Shown here in pieces: positions 31,686 to 41,244 of a DNA stretch of 64,000 nucleotides. The position numbers and the translations under genes are program-made. Origin of the DNA: Bradyrhizobium sp. ARR65 (GTDB taxonomy: Bacteria > Pseudomonadota > Alphaproteobacteria > Rhizobiales > Xanthobacteraceae); NCBI RefSeq assembly GCF_000472385.1, contig NZ_AWZU01000025.1:54572-118571 (forward strand). Direction: 5' to 3'. Each line of letters begins with the position of its first letter. Position 1 is the first letter of the stretch. The notes beneath the pieces were generated by a model that saw only the letters and a list, made by a program, of their open reading frames with translations, was not told the origin of the DNA and made no database searches.

Positions 31686-31808
31686 GGCTTGTCCTAGCGC
31701 GGGGAGCGGATTACAGCAAGTTTGAGCGGCGTGTTCCGGCCAGGCGAGGTGGCACCCTGCTCGCTGCGCCCGCTATACTGGGCCGGAATTCTCAAGGAGG
31801 CGATCGCG

Positions 31809-32054
31809 ATGGTTCCGTTCTTCGTTCAGATCAAGTGCAAACTCGGCCAGTCCTATGCCGTGGCCAACGCGCTTGCGGAAGCCGAGATTGCCTCGGAGAT
31901 CTATTCCACCGCCGGTGATTACGACCTGCTGGTCAAGTTCTATGTCGACAAGGACACCGACATCGGCCATTTCGTCAACGAGAAGGTGCAGACGCTCCCC
32001 GGCATCCAGGACACCCACACCATCATCACCTTCAAGGCCTTTGGACCCACTTAG
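31809..32054 (+). CDS. Stand-alone Lrp/AsnC effector-binding (RAM) domain protein
   Basis: The 81-residue product is a single alpha/beta RAM domain beginning MVPFFVQIKCKLGQSYAVA and containing STAGDYDLLVKFYVD and PGIQDTHTIITF. It lacks the helix-turn-helix of Lrp/AsnC regulators, so it should bind small molecules or other Lrp proteins rather than DNA. AAGGAGGCGATCGCG before the ATG is a strong ribosome site. It is divergent from thiD. Such short RAM proteins are common in rhizobia. Confidence 0.85.
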   Translation: MVPFFVQIKCKLGQSYAVANALAEAEIASEIYSTAGDYDLLVKFYVDKDTDIGHFVNEKVQTLPGIQDTHTIITFKAFGPT

Positions 32055-32188
32055 GGCCGCCATCGTCACGTCGCTCAACGCCGCCGGCCACCACCTCGCG
32101 ATGAGCCGAAACAGCTATGGGATGCTCGGCAGGGCCGGACGCTGGAGTTGTCAGGGTCTGACGCTTTTGCGGCGCAAGGGCTTTGGGT

Positions 32189-32312
32189 TCAGGCGGCGTC
32201 GCGCTCTCCGCGGCCGATCTGCAGATGCTCTTCCAGCGCGCCCACCGGCGTCAGCCGTCCCGGCTATAGCCCAGCGCAAAGTTTAGGCCGAGCGAGCTAA
32301 GCTGGCCGCGAA
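32189..32312 (-). pseudogene. Degenerate copy of the 3' end of the CHASE-GGDEF-EAL gene
   Basis: The 47 bases at 32196-32242 are identical to 37357-37403, the end of the intact EAL-domain gene, and similarity continues with many changes to about 32312. The same stop codon is kept. Read on the minus strand, LGLNFALGY corresponds to LGVNFAQGY of the intact gene. A one-base deletion then shifts the frame and creates TGA. No start or upstream domain is present, so this is a remnant. The rest of the 32055-32440 gap holds nothing else I recognise. Confidence 0.75.
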
Positions 32313-32488
32313 TACCGCATCAGCGGTATCGGTTGCCGCAATTGCGAACCTGCTCACGTTTGCTGCCCTCGCCTCGCGCTATCATGGCCACCGGCAAAGG
32401 AGTCCGTCGTAGCCGCCGCTGAGGAGCCGAGGGCCTTCGCATGATGCATAAACGTTGCTATTGTTGCGATCCGGGCCATAGGTTCGCC

Positions 32489-35400
32489 ATGACACCGATT
32501 GCGGAGTGGCTAGCATCGATCGGCTTGAGTGAATACGCCGAGCGCTTTGTCGAGAATGCGATCGATCTGTCGGTCCTTGGCGATCTGACGGAGCAGGATC
32601 TCAAGGACCTTGGCGTTCTGCTGGGACATCGGCGCAAGATGCTGCGCGCCATTTCCGAACTGAAAGGGCAAGCCCCTCCAGCAGCGCAAACGGCCATCGC
32701 GCATGCACCGCGGGACGGCGCCGAGCGGCGCCAGCTCACGGTGATGTTCTGCGATCTGGTGGGCTCCTCGGCATTGTCGGCCCGCCTTGATCCCGAGGAC
32801 TTGCGTGCGGTCATCGGCGCCTATCACGCCTGCATCAGCGACGTCATCGCGAAGAGCGAGGGCGTTATCGCCCGCTACATGGGCGATGGCGTGCTCGCCT
32901 ATTTCGGCTTTCCCCGGGCGCATGAGGATGATGCCGAACAGGCGATACGCGCCGGACTGGCCTCGGTCGACGCCGTCACGAAGCTCAAGACCGATATCGG
33001 CACGCCGCTGCAGGTCCGGGTCGGGATCGCGACCGGCATGGTGGTGGTCGGCGACTTGACCGGGGAAGGCGCGGCCAAGGAGCAATCGGTCATTGGCGAG
33101 ACGCCGAACCTGGCCGCACGGCTGCAATCGCTGGCGATGCCCGGATCGGTTCTGATCTGCGGGAATACGCGCCGATTGACCGAGGGACATTTCGAATGCC
33201 GCAATGTCGGGCCGGTCATGCTGAAGGGCTGGGCGGAGCCCCTGCCGGCCTGGGAAGCGCTCGGTGCTACCAGCGCGGAAAGCCGCTTCGAGGCGCAGCA
33301 CAAAGCTCGACTGACGCCGCCGATCGGACGGGACGAGGAAATCGAGCTGCTGCTGCGCCGCTGGCACAATTCCGTGCGTGGCGAGGGCAGCGTGGTGGTG
33401 TTGACCGGCGAGCCGGGCATCGGCAAGTCGCACATTTCTCTGGCGTTGGAAGAACGGCTCAGGGATACCGAGCCCCACATCACGGTGCGCCATTTCTGCT
33501 CGGCACATCACACCCACAGCGCGCTCTACCCGTTCATTCGTCAGCTCGAGCGGGCCGCCCGGTTCGAGCGAACCGACCTGCCGGAGACGAAATTCGCCAA
33601 GCTCGAGGCATTGCTCGTGCGCTCCGGGGCAGCCCCGGAGCAGGTCGTGCCGCCTCTGGCGAACCTCTTGTCGGTGCCGACCAGTGATCGCTATCACGCC
33701 GCGGAAATGAGTCCGCAGCGGCGCAAGGAGGTGACGCTGGCCGCTCTTTTGACTCAGTTCGAGGCCCTTACCGCACATCAGCCCGTCTTTGTTATTTTTG
33801 AGGATGCCCATTGGGCGGATCCGACATCGCTGGAACTACTCACGCTGACGATGGAACGGGTGCCGCAGCTTCGGGCGCTGATCCTCATCACTGCGAGACC
33901 GGAATTCATGCCGCCCTGGCCGGGTCATGCGCATGTGACGACCGTCTCACTGACGCGCCTGAACCGACGCAACGGGGCGGCATTGGTCGAGCGGGTCACG
34001 GCCGGCAAGATGCTGCCGGCCGACGTCATGGACCAGATCCTGGCGCGCACCGACGGCGTGCCCCTGTTTGTCGAGGAACTGACCAAGACAGTTCTCGAAA
34101 CCGGCTTGCTGCAGGAGCGGGACGGCCACTATGTCCTCAACCGTCCGCTGCCCGCGATGGCGATACCGACGACATTACACGCCTCGCTCATGGCAAGGCT
34201 GGATCGCCTCGCGCCCGTGCGGGAGGTCGCCCAGATCGGCGCCGTGGTGGGCCGCGAGTTCTCCTACGAACTGCTGAACATTGTCGCCGGACTGCCCGCG
34301 GAGCGACTCGAGGAAGCGCTTGCGCAACTGGTTAGATCGGAGCTGATATTCTGCCGCGGCGAGATCCCCAGGGCGGTTTACACGTTCAAGCATGTGCTCG
34401 TACGCGATGCCGCCTATTCAGGTCTGTTGAAGAGCCGGCGCGCGGCGCTGCATGCCATGATCGCGGACGCGTTCGAGCAGCGCTTCCCGGAGATCGTCGA
34501 AGCTCAACCCGAAACCGTCGCGCATCACCTCACCGAGTCGGGCTTGTTCGAGAAGGCGGCCGGATACTGGCTGCAGGCTGGAAAGAAAGCGGCCATGCGC
34601 TCCGCCAATCTCGAAGCCATCGCACATCTGGAGCGGGGCATCGAGGCCTCCGCTCATCTGCCGGAAGGTTCGCGAAAGGACCGGCTGGAGCTTGATTTCC
34701 AGGTCGCGCTCGGGCCGTGCCTGATCGCGACCCAGGGACCGGCCTCGAACAAGGCCGTAGCGACCTTCGCGCGTGCGCGCGAATTGTGCGAGCGCCTCGG
34801 AGATCCGCCCGAGCAGCTGCAAGTGATGTTCTGGTTGACCACCGCCAGTGTCATGCGCGGCGAATTGCCGGTCGCCCAGGAAACCATCGCCGCCTTGCTT
34901 CATCTTGCTGAGGCGCGCGCCGACCGGCCGGCGCTGCTCAACGCGACCCGCGGTCAGGCGATGATTCGTCTTTTCATGGGACGCCTTGTCGACGCCCGCG
35001 CAGCCATCGAACGCGCGGTCGCGGAATTCGAGGCAAGCAGTGAGGCAGAGAGATTGGCCGCGCGAGCGGCCGGCCAGGATGCCGGCGTAGCCGACCTTGC
35101 GCTGATGTCATGGGTGCTGTGGCTGCTTGGCGATGTCGATTCCGCGATCATGCGCATCGATGCCGCAGTTCAACGTGCTGACGCGATCAACCATCCCCAT
35201 TCCCAAGCCTATGCCTGCTACTATGCTTCTGTTGTCCACGTGCTTCGCGGCGAGATACGGACGGCGCAGCGGCATGCCGAGCGCTGTCGCCTTCTCTGCG
35301 AGGAGCACGGATTCCGGCAGTGGCGCGGATTGGCGCGCGCGGTCCATGGCATATGCGTCGCGCTGCTCAACCCGTCGTCCCGCGCCACCGAAGAGATTCG

Positions 35401-35842
35401 CGCCGCCATGGATGAACATCGTGGCGCGGGTTACCAGCTGGGTATCACGGCCCTCTACGTGCTGTTGTGTCCTGCCTTACTGCTGAGCCAGGAATACGAG
35501 ACTGCGCTGGCCGTCATCGAGCAGGGTTTCACGACGACAAGCCGCAGCAGCGAGCGGATATTCGAGGCCGAGCTGTACCGGCTGAAGGCGCGCACGATGA
35601 CGCTCTGCGATGAGCCGGATGATGGCGCCGAATTGCTGCAGAAGGCCTTGGGCATCGCAAGAAGCCAGCATGCCAGGATCCTCGAACTTCGAGCCGCGGT
35701 CGATCTTGCCAGGTTGTGGATGGAGCGTGGTCGGCGCGAAGAAGCGACCAATATCCTCGCGCCGGTCTACGGCTGGTTCACCGAAGGATTCGAGACGCAG
35801 GACCTCAAGCAAGCAAAGGCAGTACTCGATCAGTTGCGGTGA
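32489..35842 (+). CDS. SAM-class III nucleotide cyclase-AAA ATPase-TPR signalling protein
   Basis: This protein of about 1117 residues is cytoplasmic and multi-domain. A SAM domain comes first (WLASIGLSEYAERFVENAID). A class III cyclase domain follows at about 85-245 with the metal-site FCDLVGSSALSARL and MGDGVLAYFGFPRAHEDDAE. The ATPase domain has Walker A GEPGIGKS at about 325 and Walker B-like VFVIFEDAHWADP. The C-terminal half is TPR-like helical repeats. This matches the large adenylate/guanylate cyclases common in Bradyrhizobium, where the ATPase/TPR part is thought to sense a partner. The start at 32489 is preferred because the SAM domain begins there; 32441 is in frame. It converges with the patatin-like gene. 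Confidence 0.85.
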   Translation: MTPIAEWLASIGLSEYAERFVENAIDLSVLGDLTEQDLKDLGVLLGHRRKMLRAISELKGQAPPAAQTAIAHAPRDGAERRQLTVMFCDLVGSSALSARLDPEDLRAVIGAYHACISDVIAKSEGVIARYMGDGVLAYFGFPRAHEDDAEQAIRAGLASVDAVTKLKTDIGTPLQVRVGIATGMVVVGDLTGEGAAKEQSVIGETPNLAARLQSLAMPGSVLICGNTRRLTEGHFECRNVGPVMLKGWAEPLPAWEALGATSAESRFEAQHKARLTPPIGRDEEIELLLRRWHNSVRGEGSVVVLTGEPGIGKSHISLALEERLRDTEPHITVRHFCSAHHTHSALYPFIRQLERAARFERTDLPETKFAKLEALLVRSGAAPEQVVPPLANLLSVPTSDRYHAAEMSPQRRKEVTLAALLTQFEALTAHQPVFVIFEDAHWADPTSLELLTLTMERVPQLRALILITARPEFMPPWPGHAHVTTVSLTRLNRRNGAALVERVTAGKMLPADVMDQILARTDGVPLFVEELTKTVLETGLLQERDGHYVLNRPLPAMAIPTTLHASLMARLDRLAPVREVAQIGAVVGREFSYELLNIVAGLPAERLEEALAQLVRSELIFCRGEIPRAVYTFKHVLVRDAAYSGLLKSRRAALHAMIADAFEQRFPEIVEAQPETVAHHLTESGLFEKAAGYWLQAGKKAAMRSANLEAIAHLERGIEASAHLPEGSRKDRLELDFQVALGPCLIATQGPASNKAVATFARARELCERLGDPPEQLQVMFWLTTASVMRGELPVAQETIAALLHLAEARADRPALLNATRGQAMIRLFMGRLVDARAAIERAVAEFEASSEAERLAARAAGQDAGVADLALMSWVLWLLGDVDSAIMRIDAAVQRADAINHPHSQAYACYYASVVHVLRGEIRTAQRHAERCRLLCEEHGFRQWRGLARAVHGICVALLNPSSRATEEIRAAMDEHRGAGYQLGITALYVLLCPALLLSQEYETALAVIEQGFTTTSRSSERIFEAELYRLKARTMTLCDEPDDGAELLQKALGIARSQHARILELRAAVDLARLWMERGRREEATNILAPVYGWFTEGFETQDLKQAKAVLDQLR

Positions 35843-35885
35843 GCTGTCCACACCGCACGCTGCCATAGCCCCGCATCGTCCGTCT

Positions 35886-37178
35886 CTAAGTCTCAGCCAG
35901 CTCTTCCTGCAGGTCGAGATATTCTTGTTGCAGCCGTTGCCAGTCCCGGTCGTCTTTCTCCGGCTTTTCGTTTATGAACAGCGGCTCCTTGGCTTTGCGC
36001 ATCGCTCCCTCGTCCCTCTTCTGCTTGTCGTACGTCTTGATGGCTTGTTCTGCGGCGCGTCTTCCCAATTCTCGCCCTTTATCCAGGTTGCTGTGATTCC
36101 ATTTGAAATTGATGTGCCCAGGCACATGAATCTCGACGACGGTACCTGTCCACTTCTGAGGCTTGTCGTATTTAACATGGTACTTGAACAGCCTGACGTC
36201 ATCTTCGCCAACGCTGGCTGCAAACAATTGGCAGAGATTTGCCAGCGCATCGTGAAGGTTTTTCGGTTTCCGGATTTGCTTGGAATCGACAATCCGGCTT
36301 ATCCATATTTCGTCGAGCTTATCACCATGTTGCTCGATCAACCCCTCGAAGTTGACCGTATCGACCAAGGCGCCTTCACAGTAGGTTGTGCCGTCGATCT
36401 TCACGGTTTCTTCAATGAAGGGAAGAGCCGAACATGCACATAACGATTCTGCCGTGATGGGCCCGCCGAGCCTCTTTTTTATGCTGTCCTCGGGCCTATT
36501 CGTCACTGGCATCGGACGATTTGCAAAGAACGTGAGCTCGTGGGTATCAAGATTCCAGGCGTTGTGAAAAATGAGCTTATCTTTTTTCGCGTACAGTTTT
36601 TCGAATTTTATTTTTTTCATGAAGTCACTGTCCGGATAGTTGATTTTCGAGAGGCCGTTGAAATTGGACAGGTACATCAGAGAGGTCAGGTAACGGATGA
36701 AGGGATTTGGCGCCATCACCTGGTTGAGTATCCAGCGGTTGAGATCTCCTTCGTCCAGTTTCCTGTAGCGTTCCTTTTCGCCGCGAGGCATGTGGTCAAA
36801 GAAGATTGACAGCGATTCCTGGACGTAATCGAACATCCTGTAGGGCTGCCATTGAAAGTCCTTGTAGTTCTTGGGGTCACTGACGAACTTGTTGACAGCA
36901 TCTATGTTGGCGCGCCAGTCCGGCCCGAACACGGTGTTTATCGGGAAGCGCTTGTAGCCCTCGTCATCCCGAAACACGCCATCTCTGAAGAATTGATATG
37001 TTTGCTCGACTTCCTTTCCTTCGTCGCACTGATTGTAGACAATACCGACCCATGCGCCGATGCACGACAGCGACCACACGTCGAACGTTATCTCATGATC
37101 GGCAAGAGCTTCCAGAACTCCAATGTGCAGCCCTGCTGCTGGGCCGCCACCACCAAGCGTAATTGCTCTTCGCGGCAT
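35886..37178 (-). CDS. Patatin-like protein with substituted catalytic dyad
   Basis: The 430-residue protein has the patatin oxyanion loop ITLGGGGPAAGLHIGVL at 6-22. Where patatins have GxSxG, this one reads L-S-C39-I-G, so cysteine replaces the serine nucleophile. The DG(G/A) dyad segment reads C-E268-G-A, so glutamate replaces the aspartate. The rest, including ESLCACSALPFIEE near 244-257 and VDTVNFEGLIEQHGD after it, keeps the patatin pattern. The C-terminal 60 residues are charged and helical. AAGGAG eight bases before the ATG is clear. The gene and its upstream 170 bases are plainly richer in A/T than neighbours, suggesting transfer. Activity may be altered or lost; the fold assignment is by eye. 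Confidence 0.75.
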   Translation of the reverse strand: MPRRAITLGGGGPAAGLHIGVLEALADHEITFDVWSLSCIGAWVGIVYNQCDEGKEVEQTYQFFRDGVFRDDEGYKRFPINTVFGPDWRANIDAVNKFVSDPKNYKDFQWQPYRMFDYVQESLSIFFDHMPRGEKERYRKLDEGDLNRWILNQVMAPNPFIRYLTSLMYLSNFNGLSKINYPDSDFMKKIKFEKLYAKKDKLIFHNAWNLDTHELTFFANRPMPVTNRPEDSIKKRLGGPITAESLCACSALPFIEETVKIDGTTYCEGALVDTVNFEGLIEQHGDKLDEIWISRIVDSKQIRKPKNLHDALANLCQLFAASVGEDDVRLFKYHVKYDKPQKWTGTVVEIHVPGHINFKWNHSNLDKGRELGRRAAEQAIKTYDKQKRDEGAMRKAKEPLFINEKPEKDDRDWQRLQQEYLDLQEELAET

Positions 37179-37349
37179 GTTGGATACTCCTTACAAAGTA
37201 TCGAATGCGCTCCAATCGATTTGAATTTCCGAAAAGAGCAATAGACTAGTTTCTTTTGGAATGAATGGGAAGCGCTCGCCCAAGCGCTTAGGTTGCGCAG
37301 CCGGATACGACAGTAGAGTTGACGCAAAACAGCCAACCCGTGGCTTGCC

Positions 37350-39830
37350 TCAAGCCGCGTCGCGCTCTCCGCGGCCGATCTGCAGATGCTCTTCCAGCGC
37401 GCCGACCGGCATCGGGCGTCCCAGCAGATAGCCCTGCGCGAAGTTCACGCCGAGCGAGCGCAGATGCGCAAGCTGCTCGTCCGTCTCCACACCTTCCGCG
37501 GTGATCGACATGCCCAGCCCGCGCGCCAGGGCCACGACGGAGGAGATGATGGCACAGCTTTCCGGCCGCTCGCTCAAATTGGCAATGAAGGACTTGTCGA
37601 TCTTGATCTTGTCGAAGGGGAAAGCGGTGAGCGAGCGCAACGACGAATAGCCGGTCCCGAAATCGTCGAGCGCCAGCGAAATGCCGATGCCCTTGAGCTT
37701 GTCGATGAACGTGTGGTTTTCGACGGCCTGCTCCAGGAGCACGGATTCGGTGATCTCGATCTCCAGCCGCTCCGGCTTCAGCCCTGATCTTTCCAGCGCC
37801 TGCCGGATCACGTCAAACAATTCGGCCTGCTTGAACTGGACCGGCGACAGGTTCACCGCGACCTTCACGTCGTCGGGCCAGCATATCGCGTCGTCGCAAG
37901 CGCGTGTGATCACCCATTCGCCGAGCGGCACGATCAGGCCCGTTGCCTCCGCGAGCGGAATGAACTGGTCGGGCGGGATCAGCCCCTTTTCCGGGTGGCG
38001 CCAGCGTACCAGTGCTTCCACGCCGCGCCGCCGCCCCGCCTCCACGTCGTAGAACGGCTGGTAATGCACCTCGAACTGGCAGCGCGCGATGGCGTCGCGC
38101 AAATCGCCCTCCAGCGTGTTGCGGGCCTCGAGCTCGGCCGACATCGCCTGGTCATAGATTGTGTAGCAGTTACGGCCCGCCGATTTCGAGCGATAAAGCG
38201 CAAGGTCGGCCTTCTTCAGGAGCTGTTCCTGGTGACGGCCATGCTCCGGTGCGAGTGCAATGCCGATCGAGGTGCCAATTTCGACGCGGTGGCCTAAGAG
38301 CTGGAAGGGTTCTGCGATCAGCTTGGAGAAACGCCTGGCGAGATCCAGCGAGGCCGAGCGCTGGTCGTCGGCGCCGCCCTGGATGACCGCAAATTCATCG
38401 CCGCCAAGACGCGCCAGCACGTCGCCTGAGCGCAGCGTCGACCTCAGGCGCTGCGCCACCATCCGCAGGAGGGCATCGCCTGCGGCATGGCCGAGGGAAT
38501 CGTTGACGTTCTTGAAGCGGTCGAGATCGAGCAACAGAATGGCAAAACCGCCGCCCGCTTCGCAAGCATTGCTCTCCTGCAGCCGCTCCAGGAAGAAGCC
38601 GCGGTTCGGCAATCCGGTCAGTATGTCGGTCTGCGCGAGCTCCAGCACGCGGCGGTTGGCGAGCGAAAGCTGCAGCGAATTGCGGCTGGACAGGCCGAGA
38701 TAGATGGCCAGGAAGATCGTGGTGACCATCCCGGCGACGAACACCGCGAGCGCCCGATAGTGGTTCTCCATCAGCTCGCCGCCGCTTGCGGGGACGGCAA
38801 GCAATTGCCAATTGACGTCGCCGATCTTGAGAGCAGTCGACCAGCGCAGCCCATCCGTTGCCCGCTTGCGCTCGGGTTCGGTGGAGAAATCGGGCTCCGA
38901 CGGCGGTGTGGAAGCTGCGGCCTCGGCGGAATCGGGCGGATAGACATGGATGGCGATTGCCGGGGTCGCTGCCGCGGTTGCGCGGATCGTCTGCAATAGC
39001 CGCGGCAGGTCGAACATGCCGACGATGAAGCCGTTCAGATTGCGCCGGCGGTCGGCGATCGTCATGCGCGACGTTCCCTTGGCATAGACCGGCACGCCCA
39101 CCATCACGCCGACGGGATTGGCCCCGTTCCTGGTCTCGTAAAGGCGGGTGCGCAACACCGCGACAAGATCATTGTCGCGCGCACGTTCGAGCGTGGCGCG
39201 CCTTTCGGGAGAGCTCCAGTAGTCCAGCCCGTAGACCACGGAGGTCTTCGGTTCTGTGGAGAAGTAGACCGGAAAATATTCGTCGTGCTCGGGGACGGGC
39301 ATGCCGTCGGCGAAGGATTTGATCCGGTAGCCGGAGATGCCATCGGCGACCGCCGCGACCTCGTAATCGGCGCGCTCCTTGCGTTCGACCCGCGGCACCC
39401 AGGCCACGCGTATGAGCCCCGGATGATCCTCGAACAAGCGCTGGCTAAAGGTTTCGTATTCGCTGCGGGTGATGTCCTCATTGGCGGATTCGAACAGCGT
39501 GCGCAGCGTCATCAGCCGGCCGACATATTCGTTGACGCCATTCTGGATCGTGATCGCCTGGGTCTCGGCGAGGCCCTCGAACTCGGCGCGAACCAGGCGA
39601 TTTTCCCATTGGCCGACGGCAAACACGCCGGCCAGCGACAGCAGCGTGCCGATCGCGGCCGCAATCAGCGCCGGACGATACAGCCCTGCGCGCGAGGGCG
39701 GCGCGCGCCGGGGTTCGATGCCGCCGTCGAAGCGGCAATCGTCCCGATCCTGGTCCCCTGGCTCATCGTCTCGTCCGACCTGCAAAGCGGCCCCCAAACG
39801 GCTTTCCCACCGTCGGGAGGAATCCGACAT
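37350..39830 (-). CDS. CHASE-GGDEF-EAL cyclic-di-GMP signalling protein
   Basis: The 826-residue inner-membrane protein has a first membrane helix at about 50-72, a periplasmic CHASE sensor domain (LIRVAWVPRVERKERADYE), a second helix at about 355-376, then GGDEF and EAL domains. The active-site motifs RLGGDEFAVIQ and EALVRWRHPEKG are intact, so both synthesis and breakdown of c-di-GMP are possible. Later EAL residues ITESVLLEQ and ALDDFGTGYSSL are present. The ligand of the CHASE domain is unknown. Its 3' end is partly duplicated at 32189-32312. It is divergent from the binding-protein gene at 40055. Confidence 0.92.
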   Translation of the reverse strand: MSDSSRRWESRLGAALQVGRDDEPGDQDRDDCRFDGGIEPRRAPPSRAGLYRPALIAAAIGTLLSLAGVFAVGQWENRLVRAEFEGLAETQAITIQNGVNEYVGRLMTLRTLFESANEDITRSEYETFSQRLFEDHPGLIRVAWVPRVERKERADYEVAAVADGISGYRIKSFADGMPVPEHDEYFPVYFSTEPKTSVVYGLDYWSSPERRATLERARDNDLVAVLRTRLYETRNGANPVGVMVGVPVYAKGTSRMTIADRRRNLNGFIVGMFDLPRLLQTIRATAAATPAIAIHVYPPDSAEAAASTPPSEPDFSTEPERKRATDGLRWSTALKIGDVNWQLLAVPASGGELMENHYRALAVFVAGMVTTIFLAIYLGLSSRNSLQLSLANRRVLELAQTDILTGLPNRGFFLERLQESNACEAGGGFAILLLDLDRFKNVNDSLGHAAGDALLRMVAQRLRSTLRSGDVLARLGGDEFAVIQGGADDQRSASLDLARRFSKLIAEPFQLLGHRVEIGTSIGIALAPEHGRHQEQLLKKADLALYRSKSAGRNCYTIYDQAMSAELEARNTLEGDLRDAIARCQFEVHYQPFYDVEAGRRRGVEALVRWRHPEKGLIPPDQFIPLAEATGLIVPLGEWVITRACDDAICWPDDVKVAVNLSPVQFKQAELFDVIRQALERSGLKPERLEIEITESVLLEQAVENHTFIDKLKGIGISLALDDFGTGYSSLRSLTAFPFDKIKIDKSFIANLSERPESCAIISSVVALARGLGMSITAEGVETDEQLAHLRSLGVNFAQGYLLGRPMPVGALEEHLQIGRGERDAA

Positions 39831-40054
39831 GATGCGCGGTTAAGAAGTTCCAAAAATCGGGGTTCCTACGGTCGCCGGCCGAGCGCCTTAGTTAACAATC
39901 TCCGCTCGTACAAGGCGACAAATGCAGCTTTCTCCGGATTCATACGGACGAATTGAATGCGATCGGTTAGCCGGCTCTTCACACCGCGGACATATCCTGC
40001 AGCCCGCCTTCCCACCAACCTCAAGCACGCCTCTCATCGCGTCAGACCCACATC

Positions 40055-41218
40055 ATGCGGCCAACACCGTTCGCGATCGCCGGTCTCGCGCTTCTCGCGG
40101 CCGCGCAGTTTCCGCTTTCCGCAAGCGCCGAGGAGGTCGGCGTCAGCGCCGACACGATCCTGTTCGGCCAGGCCGCCGCCCTCGAAGGTCCGTCTTCGGC
40201 GCTCGGGCAAGGCATGCGGCAAGGCATTCTCGCGGCCTTTGAGGAGATCAATGCCAAAGGCGGCGTGCACGGCCGCAAACTCAAGCTGATCAGCCGCGAC
40301 GATGGCTATGATCCCGACCGCTCGGTCGCCGAGACCGTAAAGCTGATCGACGAGGACCAGGTGTTCGCGCTCATCGGCGCGGTCGGCACGCCGACGTCGA
40401 TCGCGACGGTTCCGATCGCGGCGGAGAAGAATGTGCCGTTCATCGGCCCGCTGTCCGGCGCGGAGTTCTTGCGTGCTTCCGAATTCCGCAACGTCGTCAA
40501 TATTCGCCCGAGCTACAGCGCCGAGGCCGAAGCCTGGATCAAGCATCTGACGGAAGACCTGCATTTAAAGACCATCGCGATCTTCTATCAGGACGACTCC
40601 TTTGGCCGCGACGGCCTCGCCGGCGTCAAGGCCGCGCTGGCGCGGCGCGGGCTGGAACTGGCGGCGGAAGGCACGTTCGAACGCAACACAAGAGCGGTCG
40701 GCGCCGCCTTGAAAGCGATCAAGCGTGCCGAGCCCGAGGCGGTGGTGATGGTCGGGACCTACGGTCCCTGCGCCGAGTTCATCAAGCTGGCGCATCGCAG
40801 TCGCTTCAATCCGACCTTCGTCGCGATTTCCTTTGTCGGCGCCGATGCGCTCGCCAAGGAGCTCGGGCCTGAAGGGCGGGGCGTGATCGTTTCCGAGGTC
40901 GTGCCGTTTCCCTGGGATACGCGGTTGACGCTCGTCGCCGATTATCGGCAGGCGCTACGGGCCCTTGATGGCGCGTTGCCTCCCGGCTTCCACTCGCTGG
41001 AGGGCTATCTGTCCGGACGGCTGACCGGTGCAGTGCTGGAGATGGCCGGCCCCCACCCTACCCGCGCCGACATGCTGCGCATCATCAACGAGGTCGGCGA
41101 ATTCGATGTCGGCGGCACCATTCTCACTTTCGGCGCAAAGCGACGCGAACGGCCGGCGGCGGTGTACCTGACCATCATTCAGCCGGATGGCACGTTCAAG
41201 GCTGTCGATAGGCTTTAG
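40055..41218 (+). CDS. ABC transporter periplasmic binding protein, branched-chain amino-acid type
   Basis: The 387-residue protein has a signal peptide cut near ASAEE and a type I binding fold with DTILFGQAAALEGPSSALGQ and VHGRKLKLISRDDGYDPDRS. It belongs to the Leu/Ile/Val-like family, which in rhizobia binds amino acids, aromatics or urea. No permease or ATPase is adjacent, so the protein may act with a distant transporter or as a sensor partner. The only close gene is the divergent CHASE-GGDEF-EAL gene, 224 bp away; a sensory link is possible but unproven. Confidence 0.85.
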   Translation: MRPTPFAIAGLALLAAAQFPLSASAEEVGVSADTILFGQAAALEGPSSALGQGMRQGILAAFEEINAKGGVHGRKLKLISRDDGYDPDRSVAETVKLIDEDQVFALIGAVGTPTSIATVPIAAEKNVPFIGPLSGAEFLRASEFRNVVNIRPSYSAEAEAWIKHLTEDLHLKTIAIFYQDDSFGRDGLAGVKAALARRGLELAAEGTFERNTRAVGAALKAIKRAEPEAVVMVGTYGPCAEFIKLAHRSRFNPTFVAISFVGADALAKELGPEGRGVIVSEVVPFPWDTRLTLVADYRQALRALDGALPPGFHSLEGYLSGRLTGAVLEMAGPHPTRADMLRIINEVGEFDVGGTILTFGAKRRERPAAVYLTIIQPDGTFKAVDRL

Positions 41219-41244
41219 AAGCTTTGCGACCAGCGCTCCGATAT

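Noticed and set aside
31686..31808. TPP riboswitch upstream of thiD
   Set aside because: The 120 bp between thiD and the divergent gene lacks the thi-box CUGAGA and ACC-helix elements, and is too short and GC-rich to fold as one.
32489..37178. A canonical CBASS operon
   Set aside because: The cyclase is a class III domain, not a CD-NTase, the two genes converge rather than form an operon, and no Cap2/Cap3-like or HORMA/TRIP13 genes are present.
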